Positions 1 to 5,566 of a stretch of 5,566 bases of DNA are shown one piece after another. The stretch's first letter is position 1. Each line of letters starts with the position of its first letter. The notes under the pieces are model-generated. The model was not told the DNA's origin. It saw only the letters and a program-made list of their open reading frames with translations, and ran no database searches. Origin of the DNA: an uncultured Eubacteriales bacterium (GTDB lineage Bacteria > Bacillota > Clostridia > Oscillospirales > UBA644); contig CAKSPP010000096.1 in NCBI GenBank assembly GCA_934481505.1, forward strand, positions 1 through 5,566, read 5' to 3'. A program made the translations under genes and the position numbers.

Positions 1-1023
1 GATAAAAAAGATGAAAACGACATAAAATCGGAGCTTCTTGATAACGGCTATTCTTCCGATACTGAACAAGCGTTCACCTGTGAAAAAGACGGAAAAATCT
101 CTACGATTTTTGTTACTGAAAAAAATGACAAACTTTATTATATGCTCACGGGTTTTTCGGAGTATATAACGCAGAGCGAAAAGCAAACCAAAAAATATTT
201 ATATCTGAAAAGCAGGCTTTATCAGACAGCCGCAAACTTTGCGGAATATGAAAAAGAGAAATTTTCATATATTAAGCACGAATTCAAAAGCTTTATTGCT
301 TGGCATTTTCTCGGTAAAAAGGTCAATGTTTCCGAGATAGCGGAAAATACGGATTGTTTATATGACTATAAAGATGTAAGTTATGACCTTAATATCGGAA
401 AATCGGACAGAAAGATATTCGGAATACCCGTAAAAACCTATGTTATGGGCGTTAAAAAGGCTATCAGACGCTTTTCGGGAAAAATAATAGCGGTAATATA
501 TGAAAACGGAGAATTTGCATTTGTCGCAGCTCCGTTAAATAAGATTTATTATGAACCGGATATCGATAAGGCTCTTGTTTCCGTTTACGGCGACATAAAG
601 CCCGAAATGACCTGTCTTTACGAAAAATCCTGCGGTGCGGTTGTTTATAAAAGAACACCGAAGGGCGTTTATTATCTTCTGATTAAAAACCGTTCGAAAA
701 ATATCGGCTTTCCGAAAGGGCATGTCGAAATGGATGAAACGGAACTTGAAACGGCTTACAGAGAGATTTTCGAAGAAACTAACGTAAAAGTTAAAATCGA
801 CCGAAATTTCAGGATATCATATAACTATACCGTAAGTTTCTTTATAAAAAAGCAGGCGGTTTACTATGTTGCGGAAATCGTCGGCGGCGATATAAAAGTT
901 CCCGAAGACGAAATTCTCGATTACAGTTTCGTTCCTTTCGACGACGCTTTGCAGCTTCTCACCTACCCCAACGAAAAAAGAATTCTGCGGAGTGCAAACC
1001 AGTATATTAACCGTATAAAATAA
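1..1023 (+). CDS. Nudix hydrolase, Ap4A-hydrolase-like, with divergent pyrophosphatase-like N-terminal region (5' partial)
   Basis: The reading frame is open from base 1 to the TAA at 1021-1023, giving 340 visible residues. The only in-frame ATG (142) has no ribosome binding site, so the gene probably starts left of the window. Numbering by visible codon, residues 210-338 form a Nudix domain. Its Nudix box (residues 240-262) reads G-x5-E-x7-REIFEETNV, with the metal-binding REIFEE core intact and Asn in place of the usual Gly. The preceding GFPKGHVE is typical of bis(5'-nucleosyl)-tetraphosphatases, so a likely role is hydrolysis of a nucleoside diphosphate derivative such as Ap4A in the cytosol; the substrate is inferred. 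Residues about 103-198 (FLGKK ... TYVMGV ... FSGKIIAVIY ... FAFVAAP) resemble small Firmicute pyrophosphatase-like proteins but lack their acidic cluster. Residues 1-100 are charged, partly helical and not recognised. No signal peptide or membrane segment is visible. It is followed after 10 bases by the Sua5-CoaE gene. Confidence 0.88.
   Translation, partial: DKKDENDIKSELLDNGYSSDTEQAFTCEKDGKISTIFVTEKNDKLYYMLTGFSEYITQSEKQTKKYLYLKSRLYQTAANFAEYEKEKFSYIKHEFKSFIAWHFLGKKVNVSEIAENTDCLYDYKDVSYDLNIGKSDRKIFGIPVKTYVMGVKKAIRRFSGKIIAVIYENGEFAFVAAPLNKIYYEPDIDKALVSVYGDIKPEMTCLYEKSCGAVVYKRTPKGVYYLLIKNRSKNIGFPKGHVEMDETELETAYREIFEETNVKVKIDRNFRISYNYTVSFFIKKQAVYYVAEIVGGDIKVPEDEILDYSFVPFDDALQLLTYPNEKRILRSANQYINRIK
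307..594 (+). other. Divergent inorganic-pyrophosphatase-like domain region
   Basis: From memory of the family, small Firmicute pyrophosphatase-like proteins follow the order LGKKV..., a tyrosine-rich NYG-type strand, DGEExDAYVLGV, then a short helix, FxGKVIAII and a strand ending VVAP. This segment shows the same order: FLGKKVNV, DYKDVSYDLNIG, FGIPVKTYVMGV, FSGKIIAVIY and FAFVAAP. The acidic DGEExD stretch has become FGIPVK, so metal binding and pyrophosphatase activity are unlikely. This is a pattern-based inference, not a search result. Confidence 0.45.
718..786 (+). other. Nudix box (catalytic motif) of the first gene
   Basis: The 23-residue signature matches G-x5-E-x7-R-E-U-x-E-E-x-G-U at every position except the second-last, where Gly is replaced by Asn (EETNV). 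The three glutamates of the REIFEE core, which bind the catalytic divalent metal in known Nudix enzymes, are all present, so the domain is probably active. The upstream GFPK is common in the Ap4A hydrolase and related subgroups. Confidence 0.9.
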
Positions 1024-1028
1024 AGGAG
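1022..1028 (+). promoter_or_regulatory. Ribosome binding site of the Sua5-CoaE gene
   Basis: AAAGGAG overlaps the stop codon of the Nudix gene. It ends five bases before the ATG at 1034, which fixes that start and suggests translational coupling with the gene upstream. Confidence 0.85.
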
Positions 1029-1033
1029 TTTCA

Positions 1034-2677
1034 ATGTTTACAGGAAACGATGAAAAATCCGTAAATAAAGCGGTTCGGGCTCTTCTTGACGGAAAGCTTG
1101 TTGCAATTCCGACCGAAACTGTATACGGTCTTGCGGCAAACGCCCTCTCGGAAAAAGCCTGCTCTTTAATATATAAAGCAAAAGGAAGACCGTCCGATAA
1201 CCCTCTGATAATTCATATCGCCGATATTAAAGACGCGGAAAAATATGCGGTAATGACGCCCGACGCATATAAACTTGCAAAAGCTTTCTGGCCGGGGCCT
1301 CTTACGATGATATTAAAAAAGAGGGATTGTATTCCGGATACCGTTACCGCAGGGCTTGACACAGTTGCTGTGAGAATGCCCGACAAAGATATTACCCGGG
1401 AAATAATAAGAAAAGCAGGAGTTCCCCTTGCGGCACCCTCCGCAAACCTTTCGGGAAAACCGAGCCCGACAAAAGCCGAACATGTTTTTGACGACTATAA
1501 CGGCAGAACTTTTGAAGACGGAACCGAAGCTGTTGCAGGAATAATCGACGGCGGAGAATGTGAAAAAGGCGTTGAATCAACGATAGTTTTGCTTGCGGGA
1601 AATTCCCCCGTTCTTTTGCGTCCAGGCGTTATCACTTTTGAAATGTTACGCGAATATCTCCCCGATATCACGATAGCAAAAGCAGTTGTTTCGGAAATGA
1701 AAGAGGGCGAAAAGGTTCTTTCCCCTGGAATGAAACACCGTCATTATTCGCCGAAAACTCATACGGTCGGAATAAGCGGAAGCAAAAACAATATTTTTAA
1801 TTATATAAACGCAAGAGCAACAAAAGAAAAGGTTGCAGCACTCATATTCGACGGTGACAATTCTTTGCTTTCGGAAAATGTAATCAGCATATCCTACGGC
1901 AAGGAATCGTCGCCCGAAAGTCTTGCAAAAAATCTTTTTTCGGCACTTCGCGACCTTGATAAAAAAGGTGCCGATATCATTTTTGCGGAAATTCCGAAAG
2001 AAAATGACGGAGTTTATCTTGCGGTTTATAACAGGCTTATAAGAGCCTGCGGTTTTTCGGTTTTCGACGCAGATATCCCGCCGGTTTCGGTTTCTGTAAC
2101 GGGACCTTCGGGTGCGGGCAAAAGCTCTGTCTGCAAAGAGCTTGAAAAAAGCGGATTTTATCATATAGATACCGATAAAATCGCAGCCGAGGTTCTCCCC
2201 TATCAGGAAGAAAAGCTCGTTTCCGTTTTCGGAAAAAAAATTCTTTCGGAGTCGGGTGAAATTTCAAGAAAAGCCCTTGCAAAAGAGGCTTTTTCGTCTG
2301 ACGAAAATACAAAAAAGTTAAATGGAATTATGCACCCCGCGATCACCGAAGAAATAAAACGAATAATTGCCGAAAAAAATGCTTGCCGTATTCCCGTTCT
2401 TGTTGACGGTGCTGCCATATTTGAGGCAGGGGTAAATAAAATCACCGATATTACCGTTGTTATCACAGCCCCGGAAGAAATCCGCAAAAACAGGATTTCC
2501 GAAAGGGACGGTATTTCGGAAAATATGATAAATGAGCGTTTTTCAATTCAGCTTTCCGATTCGGAATATATCAAGAACTCGGATTTCCATATTATAAACG
2601 ACGGAAAACGCGACATCAAAGAAATTGCCGATTCAATAAAAGAATATATTAAAAACGGACAGGAGGAGTCTGTATGA
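1034..2677 (+). CDS. sua5-coaE: Bifunctional threonylcarbamoyl-AMP synthase (Sua5) / dephospho-CoA kinase (CoaE) fusion
   Basis: This 547-residue cytosolic protein carries two complete enzymes in one frame. Residues about 10-205 are a YrdC domain that makes threonylcarbamoyl-AMP from threonine, bicarbonate and ATP for tRNA t6A37. It shows PTETVYGLA (26-34), KGRP (50-53, the KxR motif) and SAN (136-138, the SxN motif). SPGMKHRHYSP (230-240) is the typical Sua5 linker, and the Sua5 C-terminal domain runs to about 341 (YNRLIRACG). After a linker of about nine residues, residues 351-545 are CoaE, which phosphorylates dephospho-CoA to CoA. This part shows the P-loop GPSGAGKS (357-364), DTD (379-381), HPAI (434-437), an AAIFEAG equivalent of the usual PLLFE region, and the RISERDG...QLSDSEY...NDG lid and base-binding end. 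Both halves have normal family length and intact motifs. No in-frame start with a ribosome binding site lies at the junction, so it is a true fusion. Its stop overlaps the next gene. Confidence 0.93.
   Translation: MFTGNDEKSVNKAVRALLDGKLVAIPTETVYGLAANALSEKACSLIYKAKGRPSDNPLIIHIADIKDAEKYAVMTPDAYKLAKAFWPGPLTMILKKRDCIPDTVTAGLDTVAVRMPDKDITREIIRKAGVPLAAPSANLSGKPSPTKAEHVFDDYNGRTFEDGTEAVAGIIDGGECEKGVESTIVLLAGNSPVLLRPGVITFEMLREYLPDITIAKAVVSEMKEGEKVLSPGMKHRHYSPKTHTVGISGSKNNIFNYINARATKEKVAALIFDGDNSLLSENVISISYGKESSPESLAKNLFSALRDLDKKGADIIFAEIPKENDGVYLAVYNRLIRACGFSVFDADIPPVSVSVTGPSGAGKSSVCKELEKSGFYHIDTDKIAAEVLPYQEEKLVSVFGKKILSESGEISRKALAKEAFSSDENTKKLNGIMHPAITEEIKRIIAEKNACRIPVLVDGAAIFEAGVNKITDITVVITAPEEIRKNRISERDGISENMINERFSIQLSDSEYIKNSDFHIINDGKRDIKEIADSIKEYIKNGQEESV
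2661..2668 (+). promoter_or_regulatory. Ribosome binding site of the M18 aminopeptidase
   Basis: AGGAGGAG lies inside the last codons of the fusion gene, five bases before the ATG at 2674. It is a near-perfect anti-16S match and supports this start at the ATGA overlap. Confidence 0.85.
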
Positions 2678-4068
2678 GCGATTTACTTTACAAAAAAAAG
2701 AATACTTTTGAAGAAAAAGACGACGCTTTCATAAAAAAGGCGTATGACTACTGCGAGGGATATAAAGCGTTCCTCGAACAGAGCTACATAGAGCGTCCCG
2801 GAATCGAAACCGTAAAAAAACAGGCGGAAGAAAAAGGATATCTCCCGTTTGATTTCAAAAAAGAATATCATGCAGGAGATAAATTCTACCATATTCAGAA
2901 AGAAAGATCGATGCTTCTTGTTTCGGTCGGAAAAGAAGATCTCGAAAAGGGGTTCAATATGGTTGCTGCTCATATCGACTGCCCAAGACTCGACCTTAAA
3001 CCCTCTCCCCTTTTCGACGACAGCGGAATCGCATATTTCAAAACGCACTATTACGGCGGCATAAAGAAATATCAATGGGTTACAATTCCCCTTATTCTTT
3101 GCGGAAGAGTTTATAAAAAGGACGGAACCGCAGTCGATATCGTTATCGGTAAAGATAAAACAGATCCGGTTTTCTATATTTCCGACCTTCTTCCCCACCT
3201 TGCAAGAGAACAGGAAAGCAAGTCTCTGTATAACGGAATTTCAGGCGAAGACTTGAAAGTCATTATCGGAACCCGCCGCAATAAAAAAGCGGAAAACGAC
3301 GATAAGAAAACTGACGGAGAAGACACTCCGAGATATTTCGCAATGAGCCTTCTCAATGAAAAATACGGAATTACGGAAGAAGACCTTTTCTCCGCAGAAC
3401 TTTCTTTTGTTCCGAATTACGAGCCGAGAGATATCGGTCTTGACCGTTCTCTTGTCGCTTCCGCGGGTCACGACGACAGAATCTGCTGCTATCCCGCAAT
3501 TTCCGCCCTCTTTGAAGAAGAAGTTCCGAACAGAACATCGGTTGTTCTTCTTGCAGATAAGGAGGAAATCGGCAGCGTCGGAATTACCGGTATGCAAGGT
3601 GATTTCTGGTATAATATCCTTTCCGCAACAGCTGAAAACGCCGGCAAAAACAAATATATGATGTTTGAAAATTCAACCGCACTTTCGGCAGACGTTGCGG
3701 CGGCTTTTGACCCCTCTTATTCGGGCGTTTACGATAAAGGCAACAGTGCCGATGTAAATTGCGGCTTTGCTCTTTACAAATATTCGGGAGCAGGCGGAAA
3801 ATCAAATGCGTCCGAAGCCGATCCGAAATTCATGGCTGAACTTCGCAATCTTTTCGATAAGAAAAATCTTGAATATCAGTTCTACGAACTCGGAAAAATT
3901 GATGCAGGCGGCGGCGGAACCGTTTCGAAATATATCGCGGCAAAGAATATTACTGTCGTCGATATGGGAGTTCCCATTCTTTCGATGCACGCACCTTACG
4001 AGGCGGCGGCAAAGACAGATATATACAATATGTATCTTGCCGTTAAAGCATATCTTGAAGAATTCTGA
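2674..4068 (+). CDS. M18 family zinc aminopeptidase
   Basis: At 464 residues the protein has the usual length of bacterial M18 (aminopeptidase I) enzymes. These are cytosolic, di-zinc exopeptidases that remove N-terminal residues from peptides and normally form large tetrahedral dodecamers. Family landmarks are all present: AAHIDCPRLDLKPSPL with zinc ligand His100, FKTHYYGGIKKYQW (122-135), GHDDR (266-269) with the bridging Asp, DKEEIGS (295-301) with the catalytic and zinc-binding glutamates, SAD (338-340), GGGGTVSKYIA (412-422) and SMHAPYE (437-443) with the last zinc-ligand His. A charged stretch at about 201-219 (RRNKKAENDDKKTDGEDTP) looks like an exposed loop. Substrate preference cannot be read from sequence. 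Relatives include the LAP4/ApeA-type enzymes. It is translationally coupled to the fusion gene by ATGA and is the last gene before the terminator, but no pathway link to its neighbours is evident. Confidence 0.94.
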   Translation: MSDLLYKKKNTFEEKDDAFIKKAYDYCEGYKAFLEQSYIERPGIETVKKQAEEKGYLPFDFKKEYHAGDKFYHIQKERSMLLVSVGKEDLEKGFNMVAAHIDCPRLDLKPSPLFDDSGIAYFKTHYYGGIKKYQWVTIPLILCGRVYKKDGTAVDIVIGKDKTDPVFYISDLLPHLAREQESKSLYNGISGEDLKVIIGTRRNKKAENDDKKTDGEDTPRYFAMSLLNEKYGITEEDLFSAELSFVPNYEPRDIGLDRSLVASAGHDDRICCYPAISALFEEEVPNRTSVVLLADKEEIGSVGITGMQGDFWYNILSATAENAGKNKYMMFENSTALSADVAAAFDPSYSGVYDKGNSADVNCGFALYKYSGAGGKSNASEADPKFMAELRNLFDKKNLEYQFYELGKIDAGGGGTVSKYIAAKNITVVDMGVPILSMHAPYEAAAKTDIYNMYLAVKAYLEEF

Positions 4069-4078
4069 TAAAAAATCA

Positions 4079-4104
4079 AGCCGAAGAGTTTTTGCTCTTC
4101 GGCT
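4079..4104. terminator. Bidirectional intrinsic terminator between convergent operons
   Basis: AGCCGAAGAG (4079-4088) pairs perfectly with CTCTTCGGCT (4095-4104) around a six-base loop. On the + strand it is followed, after CA, by six T's (4107-4112) and more T's, so it ends the aminopeptidase operon. On the - strand the six A's at 4070-4075 become a T-run after TTGA, so the same stem can end the atp operon. It lies in the 42-base gap between the two convergent genes. Confidence 0.9.
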
Positions 4105-4110
4105 CATTTT

Positions 4111-4371
4111 TTATTTCCAATTAAATGTTCCCGAAAGAAGAATCGTTTTATCCTGAGATACCGTCAGAAGACCTCCGTCGGTTTCTCCCGATTTTTCCGT
4201 ACCGTCGGGGAGTTCAATAAAAACGTTTGACGGGACGATTTTTGTTATAAACGGAATATGCCCTGCCATAACGGCAAGATCGCCTTCCGTTCCTCTGACT
4301 GAAAGAGAAACCGCCTCGCCTTCAAAAAGGTTTCCCGACGGCGAAGAAATCGTCAGCTGAAATGTTTTCAT
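4111..4371 (-). CDS. atpC: F1 ATP synthase epsilon subunit, short form lacking the C-terminal helical domain
   Basis: The epsilon subunit belongs to the rotor central stalk of F1 and couples gamma to the c-ring at the inner membrane face. The 86 residues cover only the N-terminal beta-sandwich. It starts MKTFQLTISSPSG, contains GTEGDLAVMAGHIPFIT (27-43), matching the family's GTEGxxGVLxGHxPxIT signature, and ends with GGLLTVSQDKTILLSG (66-81). Typical epsilon subunits have about 130-140 residues, the extra part being a two-helix hairpin that can inhibit ATP hydrolysis; that part is absent here. The ORF ends directly at the terminator hairpin, so this looks like a natural end and not a frameshift. 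The ATG at 4371 overlaps the atpD TGA (ATGA), and AGAGG at 4380-4384 is its ribosome binding site. Epsilon follows beta in the usual atp gene order. Confidence 0.92.
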   Translation of the reverse strand: MKTFQLTISSPSGNLFEGEAVSLSVRGTEGDLAVMAGHIPFITKIVPSNVFIELPDGTEKSGETDGGLLTVSQDKTILLSGTFNWK

Positions 4372-5566
4372 TTCGCAATCCTCTTCGCTTTCTCGACCGC
4401 TTCGTCGATAGTTCCGACAAAGAGGAATGCCGATTCGGGAAGATCGTCGTGCTTTCCTTCGATTATTTCCTTAAAGCCGCGGATTGTTTCCGAAAGCGGA
4501 ACGTAAATTCCGGGGAAACCGTTGAATTTTTCCGAAACATGGAACGGCTGCGAAAGGAAACGCTGAATTTTTCTTGCACGGGATACAAGGGCTTTATCTT
4601 CGTCGGAAAGTTCGTCCATACCCATAATAGCAATGATATCCATAAGTTCGTTATATCTTTGGAGAATTCTCTGAACCTCTTTTGCAACCGCGTAATGCTC
4701 TTCGCCGAGAATTTCGGGAGCCAAAATACGGCTTGTGGATTCAAGAGGATCGACCGCGGGATAGATACCCTGTGACGCAATGTTTCTTGAAAGAACTGTC
4801 GTTGCGTCAAGATGTGCAAACGTTGTAGCTGGAGCAGGGTCGGTAAGGTCGTCCGCAGGGACATAGACCGCCTGAACGGAGGTTATAGAACCTTTCTTTG
4901 TCGAAGTGATTCTTTCCTGCAAAGCTCCCATTTCGTTTGCAAGCGTCGGCTGATATCCGACCGCAGACGGCATTCTTCCGAGAAGTGCGGAAACTTCGCT
5001 TCCTGCCTGCGTGAAACGGAAAATGTTGTCTATAAACAGAAGGACATCCTGACCTTCGGAATCTCTGAAATATTCAGCCATGGTAAGTCCCGAAAGACCT
5101 ACTCTCATTCTTGCTCCCGGCGGTTCGTTCATCTGACCGTAGACCAAAGCCGTTTTTTCAAGAACTCCGGACTGTTTCATTTCGTTATAAAGGTCGTTGC
5201 CTTCTCTGGTTCTTTCGCCGACGCCGGTGAAGACCGAAAGTCCGCCGTGTTCTTTTGCTATATTATTGATAAGTTCCATTATAAGAACTGTTTTTCCGAC
5301 TCCCGCACCGCCGAAAAGACCGATTTTACCGCCCTTGGAATAGGGGCAGATAAGGTCTATGACTTTAATACCTGTTTCAAGTATTTCGGTTGAAGTCGCG
5401 AGTTCTTCATATCCCGGAGCCGGACGGTGAATATTCCATCTTTCTTTTGTTTCGGGAGCGGGACCGTTATCGACGGGATCCCCGAGAACATTGAATATTC
5501 TTCCGAGCGTTTCGTTTCCGACAGGAACGCTTATTGCACTGCCCGTATCGGTTACCGGAGTTCCTC
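4368..5566 (-). CDS. atpD: F1 ATP synthase beta subunit (5' partial)
   Basis: This is the catalytic subunit of F1, which makes ATP from ADP and phosphate using the ion gradient. The frame continues past the first internal ATG (5279) to the window edge, giving 398 visible residues. About 65-75 N-terminal residues are missing compared with the usual length of about 460-470. Counting from the first full codon (5564), landmarks are VPVGNETLGRIFNVLGDPVD, the P-loop GGAGVGKT (85-92), GVGERTREGNDLY with the catalytic Glu (117), the Walker B strand DVLLFIDN (Asp 179), the SALLGRMPSAVGYQPTL loop, YPAVDPLESTSR and the DELSDED torque-loop motif (317-323). All catalytic residues seen are canonical. Whether the motor uses H+ or Na+ cannot be told from beta. 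The stop overlaps the atpC start by ATGA. Upstream genes (gamma, alpha and others) presumably lie right of the window. Confidence 0.97.
   Translation of the reverse strand, partial: GTPVTDTGSAISVPVGNETLGRIFNVLGDPVDNGPAPETKERWNIHRPAPGYEELATSTEILETGIKVIDLICPYSKGGKIGLFGGAGVGKTVLIMELINNIAKEHGGLSVFTGVGERTREGNDLYNEMKQSGVLEKTALVYGQMNEPPGARMRVGLSGLTMAEYFRDSEGQDVLLFIDNIFRFTQAGSEVSALLGRMPSAVGYQPTLANEMGALQERITSTKKGSITSVQAVYVPADDLTDPAPATTFAHLDATTVLSRNIASQGIYPAVDPLESTSRILAPEILGEEHYAVAKEVQRILQRYNELMDIIAIMGMDELSDEDKALVSRARKIQRFLSQPFHVSEKFNGFPGIYVPLSETIRGFKEIIEGKHDDLPESAFLFVGTIDEAVEKAKRIAK
4380..4384 (-). promoter_or_regulatory. Ribosome binding site of atpC
   Basis: On the - strand AGAGG sits within the last atpD codons, eight bases before the atpC ATG. 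It supports the ATGA-coupled start and hence the short protein length. Confidence 0.7.
5289..5312 (-). other. Walker A (P-loop) of ATP synthase beta
   Basis: These bases encode GGAGVGKT, the nucleotide-binding P-loop typical of F1 beta. It lies upstream of the first in-window ATG of the frame (5279), which shows that ATG is internal and not the gene start. Confidence 0.97.

Noticed and set aside
142..144. ATG as the start of the Nudix gene
   Set aside because: There is no ribosome binding site before it, and the same frame is open with coding character all the way to base 1, so the real start is probably outside the window.
1646..2164. 172-codon open frame on the - strand inside the fusion gene
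   Set aside because: It is antisense to well-matched Sua5-CoaE coding sequence. The translation is Arg/Cys/Phe-rich with no recognisable motif, as expected of a shadow frame.
2683..3198. 171-codon open frame on the - strand inside the aminopeptidase gene
   Set aside because: It is a shadow of the M18 gene. The Phe-rich composition comes from reading Lys/Glu codons (AAA, GAA) backwards.
4105..4113. Possible frameshift that truncated atpC
   Set aside because: The sequence beyond the stop is the terminator and then the convergent gene. There is no leftover epsilon C-terminal coding sequence in any frame.
4594..4614. DELSDED instead of DELSEED in ATP synthase beta
   Set aside because: The Asp variant is common in bacterial beta subunits, including Bacillus-type enzymes, so it is not a special adaptation to the short epsilon.
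5277..5279. ATG (- strand) as the start of atpD
   Set aside because: It lies just after the P-loop. The frame upstream encodes clear F1 beta sequence to the window edge, so it is an internal methionine.
4812..5393. 193-codon open frame on the + strand across atpD
   Set aside because: It is antisense to highly conserved atpD, has a Ser/Cys/Arg-rich translation, and shows no ribosome binding site or family motif.

Overview
This 5.6 kb window is almost fully coding. It looks like a chromosomal housekeeping segment from an anaerobic, moderately low-GC Firmicute, most likely an uncultured clostridial (Oscillospirales-type) bacterium. That placement is an inference. It rests on AGGAG-type ribosome binding sites, tight gene packing, a clostridial-style M18 aminopeptidase, F1 subunits of bacterial type and a Sua5-CoaE fusion. 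I saw no mobile element, tRNA, rRNA, CRISPR array or phage gene.

Left part, + strand (1 to 4068): three genes are packed as one apparent operon. The first is the 3' part of a multidomain protein ending in an Ap4A-hydrolase-like Nudix domain. It is open to the left edge, so its true start lies outside. Its middle region resembles a divergent family-I pyrophosphatase-like fold that has lost the metal-binding acidic residues. Ten bases later comes a 547-residue fusion of a complete Sua5-type threonylcarbamoyl-AMP synthase (tRNA t6A modification) with a complete dephospho-CoA kinase (last step of CoA synthesis). An ATGA overlap then leads into an M18 zinc aminopeptidase.

Middle (4069 to 4110): the only gap between the two transcription units is 42 bases long. 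It holds a perfect 10-bp hairpin with a T-run on each side when read from either strand, so it probably terminates both convergent units.

Right part, - strand (4111 to 5566): this is the 3' end of an F-type ATP synthase operon. atpD (beta subunit, N-terminus beyond the right edge) overlaps atpC (epsilon) by ATGA. The epsilon subunit has only 86 residues: it keeps the N-terminal beta-sandwich and lacks the C-terminal helical hairpin that inhibits ATP hydrolysis in many bacteria.

The points most worth a second look are the Sua5-CoaE fusion, the pyrophosphatase-like plus Nudix architecture, and the tail-less epsilon. None amounts to a clearly new system. The window is mostly ordinary core metabolism with unusual domain arrangements.
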